Below, piece by piece: positions 1 to 7,846 of a DNA stretch of 12,531 nt. Source of the DNA: an uncultured Variovorax sp. (GTDB lineage: Bacteria; Pseudomonadota; Gammaproteobacteria; Burkholderiales; Burkholderiaceae); the NCBI GenBank assembly GCA_946478645.1, contig CAMLCW010000131.1, positions 1-12,531 on the forward strand, given 5' to 3'. Below the pieces are notes generated by a model. That model was not told the origin of the DNA, ran no database searches, and saw only the letters and a list, made by a program, of their open reading frames with translations. A program made the position numbers and the translations under genes. Position 1 is the stretch's first letter; each line of letters opens with the position of its first letter.

Positions 1-82
1 CGACCGAGACATCGGCAAACCAGGCCAGGCGCGGTGCGGCCAGCGGATCGTTCGGGGAGGGTTGCTCGTTATGGGAAGTCAT
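1..82 (-). CDS. N-terminal fragment of an unidentified protein, cut by the window edge
   Basis: An ATG on the minus strand at 82-80 opens a frame that runs without a stop to the window edge, giving 27 codons that begin MTSHNEQPSPNDPLAAPRLA and continue WFADVSV. A TAG lies in frame two codons upstream, so the start cannot be further out unless it is a non-ATG codon inside the fragment. The bases just before the ATG include AGGG, a weak ribosome binding site. It is transcribed divergently from the LuxR-type regulator at 129, with only 46 bases between the two starts, so shared regulation is plausible. The fragment is too short to assign to a family; that it is coding at all is inferred from the open frame and the divergent layout. 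Confidence 0.5.
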   Translation of the reverse strand, partial: MTSHNEQPSPNDPLAAPRLAWFADVSV

Positions 83-128
83 GCCCTAGCGTAAGCCCGG
101 TGGCAGGGCGGCGCTGTCATCCTCGAAG

Positions 129-968
129 ATGACGGGATTGCCCGTATTGCCCATGCGCACCTGGATTCCCGATCTGTCCCCCAAGCCCGTCGCCGCGCCG
201 CTGGCGCAGTGCCTGCCGATGGTGGTGCCTGCGCTGGGCGAGCCCGGGTTCGGCGCCTGCCTGCTCGAGGCCATGGCTTCGGCGCTGCCGGTGGGCTCGT
301 TCTCGGTCTATCGCACCGGATCGCGGCCGGCCATCTACCTGAGCGGCAGCCGGGGCATGCCCGACACCACGCGCGACTGCTGGCATGCCTACCTGTCCGG
401 CCCGATCCGTAGCGACCGCACCTTGCGCGAAGCCAGCGTGCCGCAGCCGCTGCGCGTGTGCCACATCACTGCGCACGAGGTGCCACCCGAACATCGCGCC
501 AAGGTCTACGAGGCGCACGGCGTGGTCGAGCGCGTGTCGGTGGTCGAGGCGGAGCCGGCGGCATTCGGGGGGGACAGCGGCGACGACGCCCTGTTCGCGG
601 TCAATTTCTACCGGCACACCCACCAGCGCCCGCTCAACGACGCCCAGCTGGCCGACTTCGCCGCCGCCGGGCGCCTGCTGATGGCGCTCACGCGCAAGCA
701 CATCGCGCTGGCCCGCGCCGACACGGTGGACGAACTCCGCGCGCGGCTGCAGGCCCGCTGCCCGGCGCTGACGCCGCAGGAACTCAACGTCTGCCAGCGG
801 CTGCTGCGCGGCATGACGCAGGAGGGCATCGCGGCCGACATGGGCCTGGCGCTGCCGACGGTCAAGACCTATCGCAACCGGGCTTTCAGCCGGCTCGGGA
901 TCCACTTCCGCAGCGAGCTGTTTGCGCTGATGTTGCCGGAGGGTCGGGCGGGCCAGGGTGCCTCGTAG
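129..968 (+). CDS. LuxR-type helix-turn-helix transcriptional regulator
   Basis: A 279-residue protein with a C-terminal LuxR/FixJ-type DNA-binding domain at about residues 211-270. The visible hallmarks are the opening LTPQELNV, a central GMTQEGIAADMGLALPTVKT scaffold-turn, and a recognition helix around residues 242-257 with the family-typical VKTYRNRAFSRLGI. Residues 1-200 match no sensory domain that I recognise; they have no receiver-domain aspartate pocket and no obvious autoinducer-binding tryptophan/aspartate signature, so the signal is unknown. Proteins of this layout act as cytoplasmic dimers on promoters. ATG 129 is the first in-frame ATG after a TAG at 87-89; ATG 153 is a possible alternative, and neither has a strong ribosome binding site. 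It diverges from the gene at the left edge, which is the natural candidate target. The base composition is as GC-rich as most of the window, unlike the parDE pair that follows. Confidence 0.87.
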   Translation: MTGLPVLPMRTWIPDLSPKPVAAPLAQCLPMVVPALGEPGFGACLLEAMASALPVGSFSVYRTGSRPAIYLSGSRGMPDTTRDCWHAYLSGPIRSDRTLREASVPQPLRVCHITAHEVPPEHRAKVYEAHGVVERVSVVEAEPAAFGGDSGDDALFAVNFYRHTHQRPLNDAQLADFAAAGRLLMALTRKHIALARADTVDELRARLQARCPALTPQELNVCQRLLRGMTQEGIAADMGLALPTVKTYRNRAFSRLGIHFRSELFALMLPEGRAGQGAS

Positions 969-984
969 CCGGAGCGTCGAGGTC

Positions 985-1002
985 TTGCCAAAAATTTGCC
1001 AA
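985..1002 (+). promoter_or_regulatory. Direct repeat TTGCCAA x2 upstream of parD, possible operator/promoter element
   Basis: TTGCCAA occurs at 985-991 and again at 996-1002, one helical turn (11 bp) apart, in a short AT-richer patch between the regulator and the antitoxin gene. ParD-type ribbon-helix-helix antitoxins usually repress their own promoter by binding short repeats of this kind, so this is a reasonable operator candidate. Each TTGCCA could also serve as a -35 box, but no convincing -10 lies 16-18 bases downstream. The repeat is seen directly; its role is inference. Confidence 0.3.
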
Positions 1003-1020
1003 GAAACTCATGCTTTCGCG

Positions 1021-1284
1021 ATGAGCACCATGAACGTGTCCTTGCCGGAAGCCATGGAATCGTTCGTCGACGAGCAAGTCGCCGAGCGGGGCTACGGCAC
1101 CAGCAGCGAATATGTGCGCGACCTCATCCGGCGCGACCAGCAGAAGTTCGAATTGCGTGGCCTGCTCCTGGAAGGGGGGCAGTCGCAGCCTTCAGCCGAG
1201 GCAAACCAAGCCTACTTCGATGGTTTGCGCGACAGGGTACGCAATATCGCCAGTAACGCCGGCAAGGCCGGCCGCACAAGGTGA
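1021..1284 (+). CDS. parD: ParD-family type II antitoxin
   Basis: An 87-residue protein starting MSTMNVSLPEAMESFVDEQV. Residues 3-40 form the ribbon-helix-helix DNA-binding region of ParD antitoxins: a beta strand MNVSLP, then two helices with the typical VAERGYGTSSEYVRDLIRRD pattern. The C-terminal half, about residues 41-75, is the flexible part expected to wrap around the toxin and ends with the family-like AYFDGLRDRV. In this family the protein neutralises ParE and represses the operon as a complex. The frame stays open upstream to an ATG at 958, but that would overlap the regulator gene and add non-family residues, so 1021 is preferred; 1030 is also possible because both ATGs lack a strong ribosome binding site. 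The stop overlaps the toxin start in GTGA. The pair looks lower in GC than its neighbours, consistent with later acquisition. Confidence 0.88.
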   Translation: MSTMNVSLPEAMESFVDEQVAERGYGTSSEYVRDLIRRDQQKFELRGLLLEGGQSQPSAEANQAYFDGLRDRVRNIASNAGKAGRTR

Positions 1285-1622
1285 AGGCCAAGGTCATCAT
1301 TCCGCGGGAACAAGCCAACAATCGTGACATCGACGATGTCATCGCCTACCACCTGGAAGAAGGTGCAGAGCATGCAGCGCTGGGTTTCATCGATGCGCTC
1401 GAGACAGCCTACGGTCACATCGGTCGGCATCCGGGTACGGGTTCGACGCGCCATGCGCACGAACTCGATCTTCCCGGTTTGCGCTTATGGCCGCTGACTC
1501 GCTATCCGCATCTCGTGTTCTATTTCGAACGGCCGGATTCCATCGACGTCTGGCGTGTCCTCCACAGCCAGCGTGACCTACCTGCATGGATGCAGGCGCA
1601 GGACACGCGCAGCGGCCTTTGA
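1281..1622 (+). CDS. parE: RelE/ParE-family toxin
   Basis: A 113-residue protein read from a GTG start that overlaps the antitoxin stop by four bases (GTGA), the translational coupling usual in parDE pairs. It has the RelE/ParE plan: an N-terminal strand (KVIIP), two helices (about residues 13-46, with DIDDVIAYHLEEGAEHAALG and FIDALETAYGHI), the HPGTGSTR turn at about 50-57, then strands LRLWPLTRYPHLVFYF and IDVWRVLHSQRDLP. The arginine in RLWPL and the final RVLHSQRD segment are typical of the family. ParE toxins poison DNA gyrase, while related RelE toxins cut mRNA on the ribosome; the partner ParD and the sequence favour the ParE branch. The stop at 1620-1622 lies five bases before the next gene, so the membrane protein gene could be co-transcribed. 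Confidence 0.88.
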   Translation: MKAKVIIPREQANNRDIDDVIAYHLEEGAEHAALGFIDALETAYGHIGRHPGTGSTRHAHELDLPGLRLWPLTRYPHLVFYFERPDSIDVWRVLHSQRDLPAWMQAQDTRSGL

Positions 1623-1627
1623 ACCCG

Positions 1628-2317
1628 ATGCCTCCACCCACGAACATCGACACCCCCGTTTCGCCCCAGGCCGCCTGGGGCCCGTTGGCGCTGGCGCGCG
1701 TGCTGCACGCCGTGGTCGCGCTCGCAGCGGCAGGGGGCGTGGGGCTCGAGCTCGCCACGGCGATCATCGACGGGCCGGGCCTCGCGCCGACGCAGTTCGA
1801 ACGGCTGGTGCGGCTGTTCAGCTTCTTCACGATCGACTCGAACCTGCTGATCGGCGGGGTCTGCGCGCTGCTGGCCTTCAGGCCCGCGCATGACGGCCCG
1901 GCGTTCCGCGTGCTGCGGCTCACGGCGGTGCTCTGCATCGCGGTGACGGGCGTGGTGTTCCACACGGTGCTCACGGGGCTGCGCGAGCTGACGCCCTCGG
2001 GCGAGCTCGCCAACTTCCTGCTGCACACCGTCACGCCGGTCGGCGCGGTGCTGGGCTGGCTTTGCGTGGGGCCACGCCCGCGCACCGACCGCGGCACCAT
2101 CGCCCGTGCGATGCTGCTGCCGCTGGCCTGGATCGCCTACACCTTCGTGCGCGGCGCGTTCGTCGACTGGTATCCGTACCCGTTCATGGACGTGACGAAG
2201 ATCGGCCTGGCGCGCGCGGCGCTCAACTCGGCGGCGGTGGCGGTGGTCTTTCTTGCGCTGGCCTTCGGCCTGCGCTGGCTGGAGAAGCGGCTGCCGCCCG
2301 CGCCGGCTTCCGCCTGA
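1628..2317 (+). CDS. Pr6Pr-family six-helix membrane protein
   Basis: A 229-residue integral membrane protein. I count six hydrophobic segments at about residues 20-44, 64-84, 97-118, 127-148, 158-178 and 198-216. It carries the features I associate with the Pr6Pr family: FSFFTIDSNLL at the start of the second helix, a short GPRPRTD loop near 148-154, and YTFVRGAFVDWYPYPFMDV at 171-189, followed by a cationic tail. The family has no established biochemical function that I know of. ATG 1628 was chosen because it follows the parE stop by five bases; an in-frame ATG at 1586 would add 14 residues inside parE and is less likely. No clear ribosome binding site is present for either. Its position directly behind parDE is probably a consequence of that module sitting upstream, not a sign that it belongs to the toxin system. 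Confidence 0.8.
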   Translation: MPPPTNIDTPVSPQAAWGPLALARVLHAVVALAAAGGVGLELATAIIDGPGLAPTQFERLVRLFSFFTIDSNLLIGGVCALLAFRPAHDGPAFRVLRLTAVLCIAVTGVVFHTVLTGLRELTPSGELANFLLHTVTPVGAVLGWLCVGPRPRTDRGTIARAMLLPLAWIAYTFVRGAFVDWYPYPFMDVTKIGLARAALNSAAVAVVFLALAFGLRWLEKRLPPAPASA

Positions 2318-2399
2318 ACGCAGGGGGTTTCGGCTTCGTCGCAGAATCGGCGCTGGCGCACCCGGCGCGCCGCTTGGCAACTTCTCAGGACCATCTGGC

Positions 2400-3446
2400 A
2401 TGACGACGACACTGCAGCAGCTCCTCGGCACCGAGCTTCCTCTCATTCAGGCGCCAATGGCGGGCATCCAGGGCAGCGCCATGGCGATCGCGGTCAGCAA
2501 CGCGGGCGGCCTCGGCTCGCTGCCTTGCGCGATGCTCGGCAACGAGGCGCTGCGCAGCGAGCTGGCGGCCATCCGCGCAGGCACCGGCAAACCCTACAAC
2601 GTCAATTTCTTCGCGCATGTGCCACCCGAACCCGATGCGGCGCGCGAAGCGGTATGGCGTGAGGCGCTGGCGCCTTACTACCGCGAGTTCGGCATCGATG
2701 CCGCTGCCATTCCGGCCGGCCCGGGGCGCAATCCGTTCAGCGCCGAAGTCGCCGCGCTGCTCGCCGAATTCCGCCCGCCGGTGGTGAGCTTCCATTTCGG
2801 GCTGCCCGACGCGGCGCTGCTGGCCCCGGTGCGCGGCTGGGGTTCGAAGATCCTTGCCTCGGCCACCACGGTCGACGAGGCGCTGTGGCTCGAGGCGCAG
2901 GGCGTCGACGCGATCATTGCGCAAGGGCTCGAGGCGGGCGGCCACCGGGGCCACTTCCTCTCGCACGACCTGACCCGGCAGCTCGGCACCTTCGCGCTGC
3001 TGCCGCAGGTGGTGCGCGCGGTGCGGCTGCCGGTGATCGCGGCGGGCGGCATTGCCGATGCCGACGGCGTGGCCGCCGCCATGGCGCTGGGCGCCGCGGG
3101 CGTGCAGGTGGGCACGGCCTACATGCTGGCGCCGGAGGCCACCACCAGCGCGCTGCACCGCGCGGCGCTCCAGAGCGAGGCCGCCCGGCACACGGCGTTG
3201 ACCAATCTTTTCACTGGCCGGCCGGCGCGCGGCATCGTGAACCGTGTGATGCGCGACCTTGGCCCGATCGGCGCGGCGGCGCCGGAATTTCCGCTTGCCA
3301 CCTCGGCCATCGCGCCGCTGCGGGCCAAGGCCGAGGCGCAGGGCAGCGGCGATTTCTCACCGCTGTGGTCGGGCCAGAATGCCGCAGGCTGCCGCGAACA
3401 GCCGGCGGCCGAGATCACACGCGCGCTGGCACGCGGATTCGCGTGA
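2400..3446 (+). CDS. NAD(P)H-dependent flavin oxidoreductase / nitronate monooxygenase
   Basis: A 348-residue TIM-barrel flavoenzyme of the 2-nitropropane dioxygenase family. FMN-site motifs are visible in order: QAPMAG at 17-22, the SNAGGLGSLP segment at 33-42, QGLEAGGHRGHF at 175-186 with the conserved histidine at 182, AAGGIADADGVAAAMALGAA at 214-233 and VQVGTAYM at 235-242. The C-terminal part has GRPARGIVNR at 273-282 and PLWSGQNAAGCR at 321-332, as in class I nitronate monooxygenases. The known reaction oxidises alkyl nitronates such as propionate 3-nitronate to carbonyl compounds with FMN and oxygen, but many relatives are NADH:quinone reductases, so the substrate is uncertain. ATG 2400 gives the family N-terminus LLGTELPLIQAPM; the frame is open upstream but that part overlaps the previous gene. 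A modest AGGA lies about ten bases before the start. Confidence 0.9.
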   Translation: MTTTLQQLLGTELPLIQAPMAGIQGSAMAIAVSNAGGLGSLPCAMLGNEALRSELAAIRAGTGKPYNVNFFAHVPPEPDAAREAVWREALAPYYREFGIDAAAIPAGPGRNPFSAEVAALLAEFRPPVVSFHFGLPDAALLAPVRGWGSKILASATTVDEALWLEAQGVDAIIAQGLEAGGHRGHFLSHDLTRQLGTFALLPQVVRAVRLPVIAAGGIADADGVAAAMALGAAGVQVGTAYMLAPEATTSALHRAALQSEAARHTALTNLFTGRPARGIVNRVMRDLGPIGAAAPEFPLATSAIAPLRAKAEAQGSGDFSPLWSGQNAAGCREQPAAEITRALARGFA

Positions 3447-3487
3447 CCGCGGCTTCGGGCTGAACTTCGGCGCGCGGAGCGGGTCAC
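3443..3487 (+). terminator. Possible hairpin at the end of the flavin oxidoreductase gene
   Basis: GTGACC at 3443-3448 (containing the stop codon) is complementary to GGTCAC at 3482-3487, and the adjoining GC bases can extend the stem with one bulge around a GC-rich loop. No run of T follows, so if it acts in termination or mRNA protection it is not a classical intrinsic terminator. The pairing is seen in the sequence; the function is a guess. Confidence 0.25.
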
Positions 3488-3582
3488 ACCGCGTTACGAG
3501 AGGGAGGCGGCGCTACAGCGTCTATTTGGTGCACCATCGGTGCTCGTCTCCCCATGCTCTTTTGCAAAAGGAAACCGCCGAC

Positions 3583-4527
3583 ATGCCCGAACGAGATCCC
3601 TCCGACCTGCGCGACAACAACCCTTCCGACGCCCCCGCATTCAGGCCGCGGCGCGAAACACCCATCGGCACCATCGTCGTGATCGCGCTGCTGCTGCTGG
3701 CGGCGGCGTTCTTCGGCTGGCGCTGGTACCAGCAACAGCAGCAGCCTGTGGCGGTCGAAGCTCCGGCGCCCGTGGCCGCCGCGCCGAACGACGGCCCCGT
3801 GCTGCCTCCGCTTTCGCCGCTGCCCGAACTGCTCGAGCCACAGAATCCGCTCGAAGGGCTCGCACCGCCCGATGCGGGGCTGCCCCCCGTGGGCAAATCG
3901 GATTCGCGCGTGACGAAGGCGCTAACCGATCTGCTCGGCAGCCGCAACGCGAGCGAGTTCCTGCTGCCCGATGGCGTGGTGCAGCGCTTCGTGGCCACGG
4001 TCGACAACCTGGCGCGCGAGCAGGCACCCGCGAGCCGATGGCCGGTTCACCCCACCAAGCAGCGCTTCATCACCAAGGGCAAGGGCGATGCCGAGGCCAT
4101 CGATCCGAAGAACAGCGCACGCTATGCCGCGCTGGTGCAGCTGACGCAGTCGATCGATCCGGCGAAGGCGGCCAAGGTGTATGCGCGGCTCTATCCGCTG
4201 TTCCAGCATGCTTACGAGGAACTCGGTTATCCGGGGCGCTACTTCAACGACCGCCTGATCGCGGTGATCGACCACCTGCTGCAGGCGCCCGAGCCCGCAG
4301 GCCCGGTGCACGTTCGGCTCGTCGACGTCAAGGGCAGCGTGCAGTCGACGCGACCGTGGGTGCGCTACGAATACGTCGACCCGGCGCTCGAATCGCTCTC
4401 TGCGGGCCAGAAGATCATGGTGCGCGTGGGGCTCGAGAACGAGCGCAAGCTCAAGGCCAGCCTGCGCAGCTTCCGCCAGCAGATCGCGACCGGCGAAGTC
4501 GCGAAGAACAAGGCCGGGAAGCACTGA
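3583..4527 (+). CDS. DUF3014 domain protein, single-pass inner membrane
   Basis: A 314-residue protein with a charged, disordered cytoplasmic head (1-27), one membrane helix at about 28-47 ending FFGWRWYQ, a glutamine run, and a Pro/Ala-rich stretch to about residue 105. The remaining globular part (about 106-305) carries the DUF3014 pattern: LTDLLGSRNASEFLLPDGVV, RFVATVDNLAREQAP, a KGKGDAEAIDPKNSARYAAL core, YARLYPLFQHAYEELGYPGR and FNDRLIAVIDHLL. The sign of the head charge and the single helix suggest that the globular part is periplasmic. The domain has no known function. ATG 3583 follows AAAGGAAA by about ten bases, a good ribosome binding site. The leader also contains a perfect 12-bp palindrome, CTTTTGCAAAAG, at 3559-3570 and a small hairpin GCACC/GGTGC at 3531-3543, either of which could be regulatory. 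Confidence 0.85.
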   Translation: MPERDPSDLRDNNPSDAPAFRPRRETPIGTIVVIALLLLAAAFFGWRWYQQQQQPVAVEAPAPVAAAPNDGPVLPPLSPLPELLEPQNPLEGLAPPDAGLPPVGKSDSRVTKALTDLLGSRNASEFLLPDGVVQRFVATVDNLAREQAPASRWPVHPTKQRFITKGKGDAEAIDPKNSARYAALVQLTQSIDPAKAAKVYARLYPLFQHAYEELGYPGRYFNDRLIAVIDHLLQAPEPAGPVHVRLVDVKGSVQSTRPWVRYEYVDPALESLSAGQKIMVRVGLENERKLKASLRSFRQQIATGEVAKNKAGKH

Positions 4528-4627
4528 CACTCGCCCGCGCCGTGTAGGCGCGGACCGATTGCATGCGGTGCCCATGACGCAGATGATCGGCTCCTTCACG
4601 ACATCCAGTCATTTCGAGGACCAGCGT

Positions 4628-4876
4628 ATGAGCCTGATGAGCGTCGATCTCTACCAGAGTGCCACCGATCCCACGAAATTCCTCGCGCTTCCCGCCGGCG
4701 CCGATCCAGCGGAACTCATGGGCCCGATGACCTTCGATCCCGACTATGGCGAAGTCAAGCGCTACCAGGAGGGGTTCGAATTCGATCCCTCGCAGGACTA
4801 TGCCGGCGTCAACGCTGCCAAGATCGCCGCGGACCTGCTGACCGTCAAATGGGCGATGTACCGGCGCGAAGGCTGA
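4628..4876 (+). CDS. Unrecognised small cytoplasmic protein (82 residues)
   Basis: An 82-residue protein starting MSLMSVDLYQSATDPTKFLA. It has no membrane segment or signal peptide and is acidic in its middle section (FDPDYGEVKRYQEGFEFDPS), ending in a predicted helix, AAKIAADLLTVKWAMYRREG. ATG 4628 has GAGGA about seven bases upstream (near 4617-4621), a good ribosome binding site; an in-frame ATG at 4559 exists but lacks one. I do not recognise the family. The opening SVDLYQSATDPTKFLALPAG loosely recalls small Burkholderiales DUF proteins that start with a similar strand-turn-strand, but the rest differs. It follows the DUF3014 gene by 100 bases on the same strand, and its stop codon lies inside the palindrome shared with the convergent gcvP. 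Confidence 0.7.
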   Translation: MSLMSVDLYQSATDPTKFLALPAGADPAELMGPMTFDPDYGEVKRYQEGFEFDPSQDYAGVNAAKIAADLLTVKWAMYRREG

Positions 4877-4898
4877 CCCGGCCGCGGCCGGGTCAGCC
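4871..4898. terminator. Perfect 28-bp palindrome between convergent genes, probable bidirectional terminator
   Basis: The half-site GGCTGACCCGGCCG at 4871-4884 is followed directly by its exact reverse complement to 4898, so each strand can fold into a hairpin of about 12 GC-rich base pairs with a four-base loop. It lies between the ends of the 82-residue gene and gcvP; the plus-strand stop codon is its fourth to sixth base, and the gcvP stop is six bases beyond it. Neither side has a U-tract, so termination would rely on the hairpin or on Rho with the hairpin protecting the 3' end. The palindrome is certain; its role is inferred from position. Confidence 0.55.
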
Positions 4899-4903
4899 GA
4901 TGC

Positions 4904-7819
4904 TCAGCTGGCTGCTGCTTCGGCTTCCTGGTAATCGGCCACGGGCACGCAGCTGCAGAACAGGTTGCGGTCGCCATAGACGTTGTCGACCCGGCCCACG
5001 GGCGGCCAGTACTTGGCGTCCTTGAGCGCGGCCAGCGGATAGGCGCCGAGTTCGCGCGCATACGGATGCGTCCACTCGCTCGCGACCAGGCTCGCGGCGG
5101 TGTGCGGCGCATGCTTGAGCGGGTTGTCGTCCTTCGGCCAGACGCCTTCCTCGATCCGGCGGATCTCGCCGCGGATCGCGATCATTGCGTCGATGAAACG
5201 GTCGAGCTCGGCCAGCGGCTCGCTCTCGGTCGGCTCGACCATCAGGGTCCCCGGCACCGGGAAGCTCAGCGTGGGCGCATGGAAACCGTAGTCGATCAGG
5301 CGCTTGGCAACGTCCTCGGCCGTGACGCCGCTGGTCTCCTTGAGCGGACGCAGGTCGAGAATGCACTCGTGCGCGACGTGCCCGTTGGGGCTGGCGTAGA
5401 GCGTGGGGTAGTGATCCTTGAGGCGTGCGCTGATGTAGTTGGCGCTCAGGATGGCCGTTTCGGTCGCTGCCTGCAGGCCCTTGGCGCCCATCATGCGGCA
5501 GTACATCCAGCTGATCGGCAGCACCGCCGCGTTGCCCAGTGGCGCCGCAGAGATGGCCCCCACGCTCGCCACTGCGGCGCCCGCCGCCGTCGCATGGCCT
5601 GGCAAATAGGGAACGAGGTCCTCGACCACGCACACCGGCCCCACGCCCGGCCCGCCGCCGCCGTGCGGAATGCAGAAGGTTTTGTGCAGGTTCAGGTGGC
5701 TCACGTCGCCGCCGAATTCGCCGGGCGCGGCCACGCCGACCAGCGCGTTCATGTTGGCGCCGTCGACGTACACGCGGCCGCCGTGCTCATGCACCAGTTC
5801 GCAGAGTTCCTTCACGCGGGTCTCGAACACGCCGTGCGTGCTCGGGTAGGTGATCATCACTGCGGCCAGGTTGGCGCTGTGCTTCTCGCAGGCGCGCTGG
5901 AGGTCGTCCATGTCGACGTTGCCCTGCGCGTCGCAGGCCGTCACCACCACCTGCAGGCCCACCATCTGTGCGCTCGCCGGGTTGGTGCCATGCGCCGACG
6001 ACGGAATCAGGCAGATGTTGCGGTGCCCCTGGCCGTTGGCCTCGTGGAAGGCGCGGATCGCGAGCAGGCCCGCATATTCGCCCTGCGAGCCGGCATTGGG
6101 CTGCAGGCTGATGCCGGCGTAGCCGGTGGCCTCGCAGAGCCAGGCGCACAGCTGGGCGTCGAGCTGGGCATAGCCCGCGAGCTGGTCGGCCGGCGCGAAC
6201 GGATGGATGTTCGCGAACTCGGGCCAGGTGATCGGGATCATCTCGCTCGTCGCGTTGAGCTTCATGGTGCAGCTGCCGAGCGGGATCATGCTGCGGTCGA
6301 GCGCCAGGTCCTTGTCGGACAGGCTGCGGATGTAGCGCAGCATCGCCGTCTCGCTCGTGTGCGTGTTGAACACCGGGTGCGTGAGGAAGGCGCTGGTGCG
6401 GCGCAGGTCCTCGGGCAGCCGCGGCGCGGTGCCGGCGAGGTCGTCGAAGCGCGGCATCGGCGTGCCCGCGGGCACGAACAGCGCCCAGAGGGTCTCGACG
6501 TCGGCGCGCGTGGTGGTCTCGTCGAGCGAGATGCCCAGGTGTTGCTGCAGCCCCTGGCGCAGGTTGATGCCGCCGGCCTGCGCGCGCTCGACGATCTTCT
6601 GCGTGTCGTCGCCGGTCTGGATCGTCAGCGAATCGAACGCGGTGGCGTTGGCCACCTCGCGGCCCATCTGCACCAGGCCCTGGGCCAGGATCGCGGTGAG
6701 CGCGGCCACGCGCTGCGCGATGCGCGTGAGGCCCACGGGCCCGTGGTAGACGGCGTACATGCTCGCGACCACCGCCGGCAGCACCTGCGCGGTGCAGATG
6801 TTGGAGGTGGCCTTCTCGCGCCGGATGTGCTGCTCGCGCGTCTGCAGCGCAAGGCGGTAGGCCGGACGGCCGTGCGCGTCGACGCTCACACCGACCAGCC
6901 GGCCCGGCAGCGAGCGCTTGAACTCGTCGCGGCAGGCCAGGTAGGCCGCGTGCGGGCCGCCGTTGCACATCGGCATGCCGAAGCGCTGCGTGGTGCCGCA
7001 GACGATGTCGGCGTCCCATTCGCCGGGCGGTGCGAGCAGTGTGAGCGCAAGCAGGTCGGCGGCCACGCAGAAGGCGGCGTCGCACTGGTGGGCATGGCCC
7101 GCGAGCGGGCGCAGGTCGTGCACATGGCCGGTGGTGGCCGGGTACTGCGCGAGCACGCCGAAGAACTCGCAGCTCGCCATCAGGTGCGGCAGTGTCTCGG
7201 ACGCCGTGCTCACCTTCACTTCGATGCCCAGCGGCGCGGCGCGCGTGCGGATGACCTCGATCGTCTGCGGATGGCAGTCGCCCGAGACCAGGAACACGTT
7301 GCTCTTGCTCTTGACGCTGCGCCGGGCGAGCGTCATGGCCTCGGCGGCGGCCGTGGCCTCGTCGAGCATCGACGCGTTGGCGATGGCCATGCCGGTCAGG
7401 TCGCACACCATGGTCTGGAAGTTGAGCAGGGCTTCCATGCGGCCCTGCGAGATTTCGGCCTGGTAGGGCGTGTAGGCGGTGTACCAGGCGGGGTTCTCGA
7501 GCACGTTGCGCAGGATCACGCCGGGCGTGTGGGTGCCGTAGTATCCCTGGCCGATGAAGCTCTTGCAGACCTTGTTCTTCGCCGCGATGGCCTTCATCTC
7601 GGCGAGCGCTTCGGCTTCGGTGGCGGGCGCCGGCAGCCGCATCGGCCGTGCGCGGCGGATCGCCGCGGGCACGATGCCGTCGATGAGCTCCGCGCGCGTG
7701 GCCGAGCCGATCACCGGCAGCATGCGCGCTTCGTCGGCCGCATCGATGCCGATGTGGCGGGCGAGGAATTCCTCGGCGTTCTCGAGTTCTTGCAGGGAGG
7801 GGAGGGAGGAGGTGGGCAT
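4904..7819 (-). CDS. gcvP: Glycine dehydrogenase (decarboxylating), P-protein of the glycine cleavage system
   Basis: A full-length 971-residue P-protein, close to the roughly 957 of E. coli GcvP. It binds pyridoxal phosphate, decarboxylates glycine and transfers the aminomethyl group to lipoyl-GcvH. The start [20 protein letters not shown] followed by RHIG aligns with family N-termini. Visible landmarks are [17 protein letters not shown] near 89-105, [20 protein letters not shown] near 116-135, GSCTMKLNA and [11 protein letters not shown] in the C-terminal half, and the cofactor lysine in [18 protein letters not shown], which I place at residue 713. It is the last gene of gcvT-gcvH-gcvP, 167 bases behind gcvH, and that gap is largely filled by an inverted repeat. 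The bases before its ATG (rich in C, with CTTCTCCCCC) contain no Shine-Dalgarno sequence, which is unusual for the window. Confidence 0.98.
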   Translation of the reverse strand: MPTSSLPSLQELENAEEFLARHIGIDAADEARMLPVIGSATRAELIDGIVPAAIRRARPMRLPAPATEAEALAEMKAIAAKNKVCKSFIGQGYYGTHTPGVILRNVLENPAWYTAYTPYQAEISQGRMEALLNFQTMVCDLTGMAIANASMLDEATAAAEAMTLARRSVKSKSNVFLVSGDCHPQTIEVIRTRAAPLGIEVKVSTASETLPHLMASCEFFGVLAQYPATTGHVHDLRPLAGHAHQCDAAFCVAADLLALTLLAPPGEWDADIVCGTTQRFGMPMCNGGPHAAYLACRDEFKRSLPGRLVGVSVDAHGRPAYRLALQTREQHIRREKATSNICTAQVLPAVVASMYAVYHGPVGLTRIAQRVAALTAILAQGLVQMGREVANATAFDSLTIQTGDDTQKIVERAQAGGINLRQGLQQHLGISLDETTTRADVETLWALFVPAGTPMPRFDDLAGTAPRLPEDLRRTSAFLTHPVFNTHTSETAMLRYIRSLSDKDLALDRSMIPLGSCTMKLNATSEMIPITWPEFANIHPFAPADQLAGYAQLDAQLCAWLCEATGYAGISLQPNAGSQGEYAGLLAIRAFHEANGQGHRNICLIPSSAHGTNPASAQMVGLQVVVTACDAQGNVDMDDLQRACEKHSANLAAVMITYPSTHGVFETRVKELCELVHEHGGRVYVDGANMNALVGVAAPGEFGGDVSHLNLHKTFCIPHGGGGPGVGPVCVVEDLVPYLPGHATAAGAAVASVGAISAAPLGNAAVLPISWMYCRMMGAKGLQAATETAILSANYISARLKDHYPTLYASPNGHVAHECILDLRPLKETSGVTAEDVAKRLIDYGFHAPTLSFPVPGTLMVEPTESEPLAELDRFIDAMIAIRGEIRRIEEGVWPKDDNPLKHAPHTAASLVASEWTHPYARELGAYPLAALKDAKYWPPVGRVDNVYGDRNLFCSCVPVADYQEAEAAAS

Positions 7820-7846
7820 GGCGGGTGTCGGGGGAGAAGACGGGAT

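Noticed and set aside
117..905. A 262-codon minus-strand frame opposite the LuxR-type gene
   Set aside because: Arg/Gln/His-rich low-complexity product with no family features; the plus strand has a clear LuxR-type DNA-binding domain.
958..1020. An earlier parD start at 958
   Set aside because: It would overlap the regulator gene and add 21 residues that ParD proteins do not have.
3540..4547. A 335-codon plus-strand frame overlapping the DUF3014 gene
   Set aside because: The product is Arg/Ala-rich out-of-frame translation; the DUF3014 frame has a ribosome binding site, a membrane helix and recognisable domain motifs.
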